Shown here: piece after piece, positions 47,170 to 56,100 of the stretch
Layout: each line of letters starts with the position of its first letter
Numbering within the stretch: position 1 is the first letter of the stretch
Assembly (NCBI RefSeq): GCF_020423045.1
Contig: NZ_CP081943.1
Coordinates: 6,682,356-6,746,355 of the forward strand
Source: Pseudomonas sp. MM213
Lineage (GTDB): Bacteria; Pseudomonadota; Gammaproteobacteria; Pseudomonadales; Pseudomonadaceae
Direction of reading: 5' to 3'
Length of the DNA stretch: 64,000 nucleotides
Made by a program: the position numbers and the translations under genes
Notes under the pieces: model-generated
Told to the model about the DNA's origin: nothing
Databases searched by the model: none
The model's input: the letters and a program-made list of their open reading frames with translations, nothing else

Positions 47170-47323
47170 TTCTTAAATCCTTGTGGGAAAGCACACATAA
47201 GACGTAAGGGTACCTCACCGGAAGACGTTCAGGCCAGCGCTGTGCCGATTTGTCACGCCATGGTAAAGCGCCGCTGTCGGTGGCCGATAAACTGGCATCA
47301 ACCCATGCGCAGGTACTCGTTTC

Positions 47324-47803
47324 ATGGCCACCATCGGCGTGCTCAACCCCGGCAGCAGTGGTGTGCAAACACTGCATGAGCCCGCAAACGGCCTGGCCGG
47401 CGAAGACTCGGCAATCGCCATTGGCCCGGGCACTTCGCCCGTGGCTGAAGGCATCAAAGTCTCATTGTCTGGCGCTGGTTTGACCAAGGCTGCCAGTTCC
47501 CACGGTGACAACAAGGACATTGAAGAAAGCGGGTTGCCGGAAAACATTCAACAGATCCTGAAAATGATTCGCCGAATACAGAAGCAGATCGCCGAGAAAG
47601 TCGCGAGCATGCAAGCGGTAATGGCAGACAAGCGACTTTCTGCTGAAGAACGCAGGGCCAAGCTCGGCGCGCTGCAAGCGACCATCACCACCCTCAATGG
47701 CGGGATGATCACGGCCAATATGGTGCTGTCCAAAGCCATCTCGCAGGCGAGCCTGACCCCTGAGCAAGTGCTGAAGACGACTTCCCTGCTGGTGGAGCGT
47801 TAG
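47324..47803 (+). CDS. Unknown small helical protein between anr and hemN
   Basis: A 159-residue soluble protein. The first 60 residues are Gly/Ser/Pro-rich and probably disordered; residues about 70-125 form a coiled coil (IQQILKMIRRIQKQIAEKV). No signal peptide or named family is recognised. It is divergent from anr and its stop overlaps the end of hemN, which lies on the other strand. Confidence 0.7.
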   Translation: MATIGVLNPGSSGVQTLHEPANGLAGEDSAIAIGPGTSPVAEGIKVSLSGAGLTKAASSHGDNKDIEESGLPENIQQILKMIRRIQKQIAEKVASMQAVMADKRLSAEERRAKLGALQATITTLNGGMITANMVLSKAISQASLTPEQVLKTTSLLVER

Positions 47804-49185
47804 ATGACACGCGAAAACCGCTGGCGATTCTGTTGCTCCAGGTACGCGTCGAACACCATGCACACCGAACGCACCAGCAACCGTCCGGCCGGCAATACGG
47901 TGATCCGTTCATTGTTCAGTTCGATCAGTCCGTCTTCGGCCATGCGTTGCAGTTGCGGCCACAATTCGCCGAAGTAACCGCGAAAATCGATGTTGAAAGC
48001 CTTCTCGATCTCAGCGAACTCCAGGTTGAAACTGCAAATCAATTGTTGAATCACCGCTCGCCGCAGGCGGTCATCGGCATTGCACAGCAGGCCGCGATTG
48101 GTGGCCAGTTGTGCTGAGGCCAGGGCGTTCTGGTACTGATTCAGGTCGCTGCTGTTCTGGCAGTACAAGTCGCCAATCTGGCTGATGGCCGAGACGCCGA
48201 GGCCGATCAGGTCGCAATGGCCGTGAGTGGTGTAGCCCTGGAAGTTGCGTTGCAGGGTTGATTCTTCCTGAGCAATTGCCAGCTCATCGTCGGGCAGGGC
48301 GAAGTGATCCATGCCGATGTAACGGTAGCCGGCGGCGGTCAGCTGTTCGATGGTGCGCTGGAGCATTTCCAGTTTCTGTGCCGGCGTCGGCAATTCGTCG
48401 CTGTTGATTCGCCGTTGCGGCAGGAAGCGCTCCGGCAAGTGCGCGTAGTTGAACACCGACAGGCGGTCCGGTTGCAGGTTGATCACTTCGTCGACCGTGC
48501 GGGCGAAGTTCTCCGGTGTCTGCCTTGGCAAACCGTAGATCAGGTCGATGTTGATCGAGCGAAATTGCAGCGTCCGTGCGGCGTCGATCACCGCTCGGGT
48601 TTCCTCCAGGCTTTGCAGGCGATTCACCGCGCGTTGCACGGCCGGGTCGAGGTCTTGCAGGCCGATACTGACCCGGTTGAAACCCAGTTCGCGCAGCAGG
48701 CCCATGGTCGACCAATCGGCTTCGCGCGGGTCGATCTCGATGCCGTAGTCGCCGGAATCGTCCTCCAGCAAGTTGAAGCTTTTACGCAACTGGGCCATCA
48801 GTTGACGCAGTTCGTCATGGCTGAGAAAGGTCGGTGTGCCGCCACCGAAGTGCAATTGCTCGACCTTCTGCGCCGGGTCGAGATGGCAGGCGATCAGCTG
48901 GATTTCCTGCTCCAGGCGCTGCAAGTAGGGCAGGGCGCGGCCGCGATCCTTGGTGATGACTTTGTTGCAGGCGCAGTAGTAGCAAATGTTCGCGCAGAAC
49001 GGCACGTGCACATAGAGCGACAAAGGACGCAGGGCCTTGCGGCTTTCGCGCAGCGCATGGAACAGGTCGAAGGTGCCGACATGACCATCGAACTGCACGG
49101 CGGTCGGGTAGGAGGTGTAACGCGGTCCCGCCAGGTCATAACGGCGGATCAGATCGGTATCCCAACGAATGGCGTCGAGCATCAT
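47800..49185 (-). CDS. hemN: Oxygen-independent coproporphyrinogen III dehydrogenase
   Basis: A 461-residue radical SAM enzyme making protoporphyrinogen IX without oxygen. The cluster motif with the family's extra cysteine is CANICYYCACNK (about 63-74), and GGGTPTFL follows. The start is ATGATG; the second ATG (49182) is equally possible. A perfect Anr box lies 65 bases upstream. Heme made under low oxygen would supply the cbb3 oxidases encoded nearby. Confidence 0.95.
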   Translation of the reverse strand: MMLDAIRWDTDLIRRYDLAGPRYTSYPTAVQFDGHVGTFDLFHALRESRKALRPLSLYVHVPFCANICYYCACNKVITKDRGRALPYLQRLEQEIQLIACHLDPAQKVEQLHFGGGTPTFLSHDELRQLMAQLRKSFNLLEDDSGDYGIEIDPREADWSTMGLLRELGFNRVSIGLQDLDPAVQRAVNRLQSLEETRAVIDAARTLQFRSINIDLIYGLPRQTPENFARTVDEVINLQPDRLSVFNYAHLPERFLPQRRINSDELPTPAQKLEMLQRTIEQLTAAGYRYIGMDHFALPDDELAIAQEESTLQRNFQGYTTHGHCDLIGLGVSAISQIGDLYCQNSSDLNQYQNALASAQLATNRGLLCNADDRLRRAVIQQLICSFNLEFAEIEKAFNIDFRGYFGELWPQLQRMAEDGLIELNNERITVLPAGRLLVRSVCMVFDAYLEQQNRQRFSRVI

Positions 49186-49249
49186 GCGGGCATTCCCCCG
49201 GATAGGCTGGCAGTGTCGGCAAGTCTATGGGGTGCGGCGTTGGAGCATC

Positions 49250-49263
49250 TTGATTTGCATCAA
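49250..49263 (-). promoter_or_regulatory. Anr/FNR box upstream of hemN
   Basis: TTGATTTGCATCAA is a perfect match to TTGAT-N4-ATCAA. It lies 65 bases before the hemN start, a usual distance for activation from about -41.5. Confidence 0.9.
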
Positions 49264-49294
49264 CGGTCAGGATTTGTGTTGTCGGTGCGGGCCT

Positions 49295-49362
49295 CTTCGC
49301 GGGCAAGCCTCGCTCCTACAGTGGATCGCGCACAACTGTAGGAGCGAGGCTTGCCCGCGAAG
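49295..49362. repeat. REP pair upstream of hemN
   Basis: Perfect 26-bp arms at 49295-49320 and 49337-49362, directly after the SafE-like gene end and upstream of the Anr box. Confidence 0.93.
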
Positions 49363-49375
49363 GCCGCGCCGCCGA

Positions 49376-50059
49376 TCAATGCCCCATGAGCCAATGCTGA
49401 TGCGGCCCCGGCAAGGTCCAGATGCCAAACAGCATCACCAGCAAGCCCCCCGTCATGCGTACGTACCGTTTGCGCAACAGCGCCGTGACCCGCTCGGCCG
49501 CCAGACCCGTGGCGAGCAACACCGGCCAGGTGCCCAGCCCGAACGCGAGCATCAGCAATGCACTGTCCAGCGCATTGCCCTGGCTCGCCGACCACAGCAA
49601 CGTGCTGTAAACCAGCCCGCACGGCAACCAGCCCCAGAGCGCGCCGAGCAACAAGGCTCGCGGCAGGCTCGACACTGGCAACAGCTTGTTCGCGACGGGC
49701 TGGATATGCCGCCACAGACCGCGACCGAGGCTTTCGATGCGGGTCAGGCCGCTCCACCAGCCGGCGAGATAAAGCCCCATGGCGATCAGCAGCAATCCGG
49801 CGAGGATACGCATGAACATCGCCGCCGGGCTGTTCGCCACCGCCCAACCCGCCAGGCCGATCAGCAGGCCGGCCGCTGCGTAACTGAGAATCCGCCCGAG
49901 GTTGTAAGCCAGCAGCAATCGAAACCGGCGGCTGCGCTGTTCCTTGGGAATTGCCAGGGTCAACGCGCCCATCAAGCCGCCGCACATGCCCAGGCAATGC
50001 CCGCCGCCGAGCAGGCCCAGAATGACCGCCGACACCAGCAGTGGCGCCAGCTCAAACAT
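49376..50059 (-). CDS. SafE/DsbD-like membrane protein of the cbb3 assembly cluster
   Basis: A 227-residue inner-membrane protein with six hydrophobic segments. The first carries GGHCLGMCGG and a later one WGWLPCGLVY, conserved Cys/His/Met segments of the TauE/SafE-DsbD_2 type that suggest copper or thiol handling. It overlaps ccoS by eight bases and ends the ccoGHIS cluster, so it is probably part of oxidase assembly. Confidence 0.82.
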   Translation of the reverse strand: MFELAPLLVSAVILGLLGGGHCLGMCGGLMGALTLAIPKEQRSRRFRLLLAYNLGRILSYAAAGLLIGLAGWAVANSPAAMFMRILAGLLLIAMGLYLAGWWSGLTRIESLGRGLWRHIQPVANKLLPVSSLPRALLLGALWGWLPCGLVYSTLLWSASQGNALDSALLMLAFGLGTWPVLLATGLAAERVTALLRKRYVRMTGGLLVMLFGIWTLPGPHQHWLMGH

Positions 50060-50270
50060 GCGGGGGCGCCTTGTCGTCCGGTTTGGCCGGATGGCCGCTG
50101 GCCTCGTCGACCGCCGCGGTGTGGTTCGGGTCCTGGTCGTCGAACAGGATGCTGTGGGCCGGGCCGTCGAGGTCGTCGTACTGACCGCTGTCGACCGCCC
50201 AGAAGAAGATGTAGACCGCGATGGCGACGATCAGCAGTGCGGCCGGGATCATCACGTAGAGAGCTGGCAT
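50052..50270 (-). CDS. ccoS: Cbb3 oxidase maturation protein CcoS
   Basis: A 72-residue protein with one N-terminal membrane helix (residues about 5-27) ending FFWAVDSGQYDDLDGPAHSI, the CcoS signature. It is needed for cofactor insertion into CcoN in other bacteria. It lies 24 bases after ccoI and overlaps the next gene. Confidence 0.93.
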   Translation of the reverse strand: MPALYVMIPAALLIVAIAVYIFFWAVDSGQYDDLDGPAHSILFDDQDPNHTAAVDEASGHPAKPDDKAPPHV

Positions 50271-50294
50271 GGTGAGACTCCATGCCCGCGCGGC

Positions 50295-52745
50295 TCAGGC
50301 CGGCAGCGGGCGGGTTTCTGGCGTGGCGCTGGCGGCCGGCGTGCTCGGCAGGCGAGTCAGGCGCAGGGCGTTCAGCACCACGGTCAACGAACTGATGGAC
50401 ATGCCGACCGCCGCCCACACCGGCGTGATCCAGCCGAGGGCGGCGAACGGCAACATGAGGCCATTGTACAGCCCGGCCCACAACAGGTTCTCGATGATGA
50501 CCCGACGGGTGCGCCGAGCGAGACTGAAGGCTTGCACCAACGCGTCCAGGCGGTTGGACAGCAGCACCGCATCCGCACTGGTTTTCGCCAGATCGGTGGC
50601 CGAACCCATGGCGACGCTGATGTCGGCGGCGGCCAGCACCGGCACGTCATTCACGCCGTCACCGAGCATCAACACCTTGCGTCCTTCTTTGTGCAACTGT
50701 TGCAGGACCTGCAATTTGTCGTCCGGACGCAAACCGCCACGGGCCTCGTCGATGCCCAGCTCGGCGGCGACGCTGGCGACCATCGGCGAGCTGTCACCCG
50801 ACAGCAGCAACGTGCGCCAGCCGCGCGCCCGGCAGGCTTCCAGCAACGCGGGCGCATCGCTGCGCAAACGGTCGTCGAGGACGAACCATGCCAGCGGTCC
50901 GGCATTGTCGCCGAGCAGCAGCCATTGGCCGGCTTCATCCGGCATCAGCGGGATGGCAGCGCCACTGAGTTCGCAGACAAAACCCGGTTGGCCGATGCGC
51001 AAACGCTGCTCACCGACCACGCCTTCCAGGCCCAGCCCCGGCGTGCTGTGGACTTCTTCGGCGGCCAGTGGCGCGCGGCCAAACGCACGGGCGATTGGGT
51101 GTTCGGAACGGTTTTCGAGGGCGGCGGCGAGGCCCAGGCATTGATCGCTGTCGAGTGCGCCGAGCGGGCGGATCGAGCGCAGCGCCAGGCGCCCTTCGGT
51201 GAGGGTGCCGGTCTTGTCGAAAATCACCGTGTCGATCTGGTTCAGGCCTTCCAGCACATGGCCGCGGGTCAACAACAAACCCAGTTTGTGCAGCGTGCCA
51301 GTGGCGGCGGTGAGGGCGGTCGGTGTGGCGAGGGACAAGGCGCACGGGCAGGTCGCGACGAGCATCGCCAGGACAATCCAGAAGGCGCGCGATGAGTCCA
51401 GCTCCCACCACAGCAGGCCAATGCCAGCGGATGCGATCAGCGTCAGCAGCAGGAACCATTGCGCGGCGCGGTCGGCGATCTCCGCCAGTCGTGGCTTCTC
51501 GGCCTGGGCGCGGTCCAGCAGGCGGACGATGGCAGACAGCCGGGTGTCCTGGCCGAGGGCGAGGACTTCCACGGTCAGCGCGCCTTCGACGTTCAGGGTG
51601 CCGGCGGTGACGGCGTCACCAAGCGTGCGCGGCTGTGGCAGGTATTCGCCAGTCAGCAGGGATTCGTCGATGCTCGACTGGCCGTCGAGGATCTTGCCGT
51701 CGGCCGGCAGGATCGCACCGGGATGCACCAGAACCTGATCGCCGACGCGCAGTTCGCTGAGCAGGATCCGCTCGCTCTGGCCGTCGGCGCTCAGGCGCAA
51801 ACACGAGGCGGGCAGCAGATTGACCAGCTGTGCGGTGGCGGCGGCGGTGCGTTCGCGGGCGCGACGCTCCAGATAACGCCCGGCCAGCAGGAACAGCGCA
51901 AACATGCCGACGGCATCGAAATACAATTCGCCGACCCCGGTGATCGAGGTCCAGATCCCGGCGATGTAGGCACTGCCAATCGCCAGCGATACCGAGACGT
52001 CCATGGTCAGGTGGCGGGTACGTAAATCGCGCATCGCCCCTTTGAAGAACGGCGCGCAGCTGTAGAACACGATCGGCGTGGTGAGGAACAGCGCGACCCA
52101 GCGCAGGATGGTGTGCAGCTCGGGGCTGAGGTCGATGTTGAATTCCGGCCAGGTGGCCATGGTCGCCATCATCGCCTGGAACCACAGCAGCCCGGCAACC
52201 CCGAGTTGGCGCAGGGCCAGGCGGTTTTCGCTGGCCAGTTGTTCGCTGGCGCGGTCGGCTTGATAAGGATGGGCGGCGTAACCGATGTGGCGTAACTCGC
52301 TGAGCACCTGGCTCAGCGGCAATTGCGCATCGGCCCAGCGTACGTGCAGGCGATGGTTGGACAGGTTGAGGCGCGCTTCGGCCACCGCCGGCAAGCCGCG
52401 CAGGTGTTTCTCGATCAGCCAGCCACAGGCCGCGCAACTGATGCCTTCCATCAGCAGCGTGGTTTCGGCGAGTTCGCCATCGTGGCGCACGAAGGGTTTT
52501 TGCACGTCGGCGCGATCGTACAGCGCCAGTTCATCCACCAACTGCACCGGCAACGCTTCGGGGTTGGCCGAGGCTTCGCTGCGGTGCTGGTAATAGCTTT
52601 CCAGCCCACCGGCGACAATCGCTTCGGCCACCGCCTGACAACCCGGGCAGCAGAACTCGCGGGTTTCACCGAGGACGGCCGCGGTGAAGCGGCTGCCGGC
52701 CGGGACGGGCAGGGCGCAGTGGTAGCAGGGGGTTGGGGTGGTCAT
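50295..52745 (-). CDS. ccoI: Copper-transporting P-type ATPase for cbb3 oxidase assembly
   Basis: An 816-residue P1B ATPase that moves copper out of the cytosol for the CcoN active site. The N-terminus has a zinc/copper ribbon (CYHC...CCPGC) and a heavy-metal domain with GISCAACGW; the membrane part has the metal-binding ATCPCAL; the cytosolic domain has DKTGTLTEG (phosphorylated Asp), and GDGVNDVPVL is the hinge. ATG 52745 gives the expected N-terminus. Cotranscribed with ccoS; a REP pair separates it from ccoH. Confidence 0.95.
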   Translation of the reverse strand: MTTPTPCYHCALPVPAGSRFTAAVLGETREFCCPGCQAVAEAIVAGGLESYYQHRSEASANPEALPVQLVDELALYDRADVQKPFVRHDGELAETTLLMEGISCAACGWLIEKHLRGLPAVAEARLNLSNHRLHVRWADAQLPLSQVLSELRHIGYAAHPYQADRASEQLASENRLALRQLGVAGLLWFQAMMATMATWPEFNIDLSPELHTILRWVALFLTTPIVFYSCAPFFKGAMRDLRTRHLTMDVSVSLAIGSAYIAGIWTSITGVGELYFDAVGMFALFLLAGRYLERRARERTAAATAQLVNLLPASCLRLSADGQSERILLSELRVGDQVLVHPGAILPADGKILDGQSSIDESLLTGEYLPQPRTLGDAVTAGTLNVEGALTVEVLALGQDTRLSAIVRLLDRAQAEKPRLAEIADRAAQWFLLLTLIASAGIGLLWWELDSSRAFWIVLAMLVATCPCALSLATPTALTAATGTLHKLGLLLTRGHVLEGLNQIDTVIFDKTGTLTEGRLALRSIRPLGALDSDQCLGLAAALENRSEHPIARAFGRAPLAAEEVHSTPGLGLEGVVGEQRLRIGQPGFVCELSGAAIPLMPDEAGQWLLLGDNAGPLAWFVLDDRLRSDAPALLEACRARGWRTLLLSGDSSPMVASVAAELGIDEARGGLRPDDKLQVLQQLHKEGRKVLMLGDGVNDVPVLAAADISVAMGSATDLAKTSADAVLLSNRLDALVQAFSLARRTRRVIIENLLWAGLYNGLMLPFAALGWITPVWAAVGMSISSLTVVLNALRLTRLPSTPAASATPETRPLPA

Positions 52746-52776
52746 GATTTTGGATCTATGTCGTCTGGAAGGGCCT

Positions 52777-52852
52777 CATCGCGAGCAGGCTCGCTCCCAC
52801 AGGGTTTTGTGAACGCCACAAATCTAATGTGGGAGCGAGCCTGCTCGCGATG
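52777..52852. repeat. REP pair between ccoH and ccoI
   Basis: Perfect 25-bp arms at 52777-52801 and 52828-52852, of the GTGGGAGCGAGCCTGCTCGCG class. It interrupts a same-strand operon. Confidence 0.92.
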
Positions 52853-52868
52853 CGCGAAGCGCTGGTTG

Positions 52869-53408
52869 TTACTTTTTCAGGTCTTCGGCGCCCTGCAGCG
52901 GTTCGTCACCCAGCAGCAGATCCTTGTCATGGCTGACCAGTTCTTCTTCGAACATACGCCAGATGTGGTCGTCCTGAGTACCCAGCAGTTCGACAAAACG
53001 ACGACCTTCAACCTTGTCGCTCAACTGGCCGATGTAGCGGCCCTGTTCGGTTTCGCTTTGAGCGAGGGTGATCTTGCGATCCTTCTCCGGCTGGGTCGGC
53101 GAGATCAGGTTCAGTTCGAGGGTTTTCGGTTGGCTGTTGCCGCTCAGGCGCAGGTCGACTTCGCCGGTCACGTCATCCAGGTGCACGCTGGCGCGCAGGA
53201 GCAGGGTTTGCGCCAGCAGTTCACGGTCGAGGGAGCGGTTGATGCCTTTGCCGGCCTCGTAGTAGTTGTCGTTGACCAGGTTATCCGGGTTGTTCACCGC
53301 GATGGTCACCATGGACAAGGTCAAGGTCACCGAACAGGCGAGGATGGCAATGATGATCCACGGCCAAAGATGCTTGTACCAGGGACTTGCGGCGTTTGCT
53401 GCGGGCAT
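52869..53408 (-). CDS. ccoH: FixH/CcoH cbb3 oxidase assembly protein
   Basis: A 179-residue protein with a single N-terminal membrane helix (residues about 18-40) and a periplasmic domain starting VNNPDNLVNDNYYEAGKGIN, typical of FixH. It stabilises early cbb3 assembly. ATG 53408 is preferred over an upstream GTG at 53414. It follows ccoG by 11 bases. Confidence 0.93.
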   Translation of the reverse strand: MPAANAASPWYKHLWPWIIIAILACSVTLTLSMVTIAVNNPDNLVNDNYYEAGKGINRSLDRELLAQTLLLRASVHLDDVTGEVDLRLSGNSQPKTLELNLISPTQPEKDRKITLAQSETEQGRYIGQLSDKVEGRRFVELLGTQDDHIWRMFEEELVSHDKDLLLGDEPLQGAEDLKK

Positions 53409-53419
53409 GATCACTTCTC

Positions 53420-54835
53420 TTAACGAATTTGTGGGCCGATGAACCGGCTCTTGGCTTCAACGTGGATGCTCTCGTCATCGGCATCCTTGAGGATGAATTT
53501 CACCTCGTTGGTGCTCGATGGCAGTTTTTCCGGCGCGATGGACAGTTCCACCGGCTGGCTGAAAATTTCGCCGGCGGCGACCTTGATCTCGCGTTTGCCT
53601 TGCAGCTTGAGATCCGGCAGGCCGGCGGCCTCCAGCACGTAGGTGTGGTCGCGCTGATCCTTGTTCATGATCTTCAGGCTGTAGACGTTTTCAATCCGGC
53701 CTTCGGCGTTCTCGCGGTACAGCACGCGGTCTTTGCTGACGTCGAAACCGACCAGCGAACGCATGAAGAACGCGGTCGCCAGCAACGCCATCATCGCCAG
53801 CAATACAGCGGCGTAGCCGATCAGGCGCGGGCGCAGTTTATGGGTTTTTTGCCCGGACAGGTTGTGCTCGGTGGTGTAGCTGATCAGGCCGCGCGGGTAA
53901 TCCATCTTGTCCATGATGCTGTCGCAGGCATCGATGCACGCAGCGCAACCGATGCATTCGATTTGCAGGCCGTCGCGGATGTCGATGCCGGTCGGGCAGA
54001 CCTGGACGCACATGGTGCAGTCGATGCAATCGCCCAGGCCCTGAGCCTTGTAGTCGATGCCTTTCTTGCGCGGGCCGCGGCTTTCACCGCGACGCGGATC
54101 GTAGGAAACGATCAGCGTGTCCTTGTCGAACATCACGCTCTGGAAGCGCGCATACGGACACATGTAAATGCACACCTGCTCGCGCAACCAGCCGGCGTTG
54201 CCGTAAGTGGCGAGGGTGAAGAACCCGACCCAGAAATACGACCAGCCATCCGCTTCGCCAGTGAAGAATTCGATGGTCAGTTCGCGGATCGGCGAGAAGT
54301 AACCGACGAAGGTCATGCCGGTTGCGAAGCCGATCAGCAGCCACATCGAGTGCTTGCTGAATTTACGCAGGAACTTGTTGGCGCTCATCGGCGCCTTGTC
54401 GAGCTTGATGCGCTGGTTGCGGTCGCCTTCGGTGACCTTCTCGCACCACATGAAAATCCACGTCCAGACGCTCTGCGGGCAGGTATAACCGCACCAGACA
54501 CGACCGGCGTACACGGTAATGAAGAACAGGCCGAACGCGCTGACAATCAGAATGCCCGAGAGCAGGATGAAATCCTGCGGCCAGAACGTTGCGCCAAAAA
54601 TAAAGAACTTACGCTCCGGCAGGTTCCACCAGACGGCTTGATGACCGCCCCAGTTCAGCCAGACCGTGCCGAAATACAACAGAAACAAAAACGCGCCGCC
54701 CATCATCCGCAGGTTACGGAACAGGCCGGTGAAGGCGCGGGTGTAGATCTTTTCTCGAGAGGCGTAGAGGTCGACGCTGTTGTTCGCGTTCTTGGCAGGC
54801 GGGGTAACGTCGTGTACCGGAATCTGGTTGCTCAT
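53420..54835 (-). CDS. ccoG: Cbb3 oxidase assembly iron-sulfur protein CcoG (RdxA/FixG)
   Basis: A 471-residue inner-membrane ferredoxin-like protein with about five membrane segments, a YTCPQSVW segment and two ferredoxin-like cysteine clusters (CIDCTMCVQVCP and CIGCAACIDACD), plus a C-terminal Ig-like domain (IgG-like FixG_C). It reduces Cu(II) for the oxidase in other bacteria. ATG 54835 (MSNQIPVHD) is chosen; the frame extends 47 residues upstream with no support. Candidate Anr sites lie upstream. Confidence 0.94.
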   Translation of the reverse strand: MSNQIPVHDVTPPAKNANNSVDLYASREKIYTRAFTGLFRNLRMMGGAFLFLLYFGTVWLNWGGHQAVWWNLPERKFFIFGATFWPQDFILLSGILIVSAFGLFFITVYAGRVWCGYTCPQSVWTWIFMWCEKVTEGDRNQRIKLDKAPMSANKFLRKFSKHSMWLLIGFATGMTFVGYFSPIRELTIEFFTGEADGWSYFWVGFFTLATYGNAGWLREQVCIYMCPYARFQSVMFDKDTLIVSYDPRRGESRGPRKKGIDYKAQGLGDCIDCTMCVQVCPTGIDIRDGLQIECIGCAACIDACDSIMDKMDYPRGLISYTTEHNLSGQKTHKLRPRLIGYAAVLLAMMALLATAFFMRSLVGFDVSKDRVLYRENAEGRIENVYSLKIMNKDQRDHTYVLEAAGLPDLKLQGKREIKVAAGEIFSQPVELSIAPEKLPSSTNEVKFILKDADDESIHVEAKSRFIGPQIR

Positions 54836-54928
54836 CAGTTGCATCCCACGGCAGTGGAAAAATGCCTCGGTCAGTACATGCCGACCGCGGTCAAAAAGGG
54901 GTGTTGCAGTGGCGCAATGATACGCCTG

Positions 54929-55001
54929 TAGCTCTAGATCAAGGGTGCGACCTTTGGTCACGTTGGTGGAAGCCAACTGACGGTGTAATGACTTGAATCA
55001 A
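54929..55001 (-). promoter_or_regulatory. Two imperfect Anr-like sites upstream of ccoG
   Basis: TTGATTCAAGTCAT (54988-55001) has a perfect left half-site and 3 of 5 positions on the right; TTGATCTAGAGCTA (54929-54942) has only the left half. They lie 153 and 94 bases before the ccoG start. Confidence 0.4.
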
Positions 55002-55042
55002 TTGACTGGTGAAATTATGGACGGTTTTGCGGGTGCCGACGT

Positions 55043-55453
55043 TCAATCGGCCCATGGATTGATCAGTGCAACGCCGCTGGATTGAAAGTCGCCGATATTG
55101 CGAGTGACCACCGTCAGACCATGCACCAGGGCAGTCGCTGCAATCAGCGCGTCGCTTTCGTTAGTGCTGTCTGGAACATGCAAGCCGGCACAGCGTAGGG
55201 CCACGGCGGCGTCGACGGGCAAGATTCTGGCATCAAAGGCTGGCATGACATGTCGCTTAAGCCAGGTACGCAATACCTTCCCCTGCGCGGGGTCACGACG
55301 CTCCATTCGCAGAACCCCGGTCTCCAGCTCCTTTAGGGTAATGGCCGAAATAAACATTCGTGGGGCGATGACGCTTTTGGCCCAGGCGACGACGTTTGCA
55401 TCCGCCCGGGGTTTGCGCAATTCAGAAATTACATTGGTGTCGAGCAGAAACAT
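55043..55453 (-). CDS. vapC: VapC-type PIN-domain toxin
   Basis: A 136-residue PIN RNase. The acidic active-site residues are visible: Asp5 in LLDTNVISELRKP, Glu in LKELETGV, Asp in NESDALIAATAL and the C-terminal NIGDF. Its ATG shares one base with the antitoxin stop (TGATG), so the pair is coupled. It probably cleaves tRNA or rRNA when free. It lies between ccoG and a metallophosphoesterase gene, not part of the oxidase genes. Confidence 0.92.
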   Translation of the reverse strand: MFLLDTNVISELRKPRADANVVAWAKSVIAPRMFISAITLKELETGVLRMERRDPAQGKVLRTWLKRHVMPAFDARILPVDAAVALRCAGLHVPDSTNESDALIAATALVHGLTVVTRNIGDFQSSGVALINPWAD

Positions 55454-55710
55454 CAGGACAGGTCCACGGGTCGATGAATGATCACGGCGCGCTCGGTTTC
55501 GAACTCAATGTCTGCCGCTTCCGGCATCACCAATAGATCGACAATGCTGGCGTTGCTGCCGGTGAGATTTTGGTAGTCCTCAATGCTTAGCAGTACATGG
55601 GCCGGCTTGCCACGGTCGGTGATGATAACCGGTCCCTGGCGCGTGGCTTTTTTGGCACTACTTGTGTCCTGATTGAATTCGCGGCTCGAGATAGTGGTGA
55701 TGGCCATCAT
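55453..55710 (-). CDS. Phd/YefM-type antitoxin
   Basis: An 85-residue antitoxin with the Phd DNA-binding segment (TISSREFNQDTSSAKKATRQ, then GPVIITDRGKPAHVLLSIEDYQ) and an acidic C-terminus that would wrap the toxin. A start one codon later (ATGATG) is possible. The upstream 390 bases are AT-rich; they should hold its promoter and self-regulated operator as well as the promoter of the metallophosphoesterase, but I see no convincing site. Confidence 0.9.
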   Translation of the reverse strand: MMAITTISSREFNQDTSSAKKATRQGPVIITDRGKPAHVLLSIEDYQNLTGSNASIVDLLVMPEAADIEFETERAVIIHRPVDLS

Positions 55711-56100
55711 GGTTGGCCTCCTGAAAGCGGTAATGTAGAAACGTTACTACTTGATCCTCTGCTTCGGCAACCTGAATCCATGGAGAAGGTCGTACCGTTC
55801 GTCGTTTCAGTGACGAAGGTTGGCTGCCAGTGCCGAGGTCACTCACTTTGTTCTCAATGTGGCTGGTAATGCGTAGATATTGATAGATATCAGTTTTTAT
55901 TGATGTGGCGATTGCATTGAAAGTTTGGCGGAGTATGTGGGTAAGTTGGTCGAGTTGGTTTTATAGTTGGTGTTCACAATTATATATATGTTGTTTATTG
56001 TTGTTCTGGTGAGTGTTGTTGTAGTTTGCTCTTCGCAGATGTGTTTTGAATGGATTTTGTGTGAGTGCGCTCACTATTAAATATTAGGGAAAGGGACAAG

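Noticed and set aside
47279..47303. Anr autoregulatory site upstream of anr
   Set aside because: Only one TTGAT half-site is present; the other half does not match.
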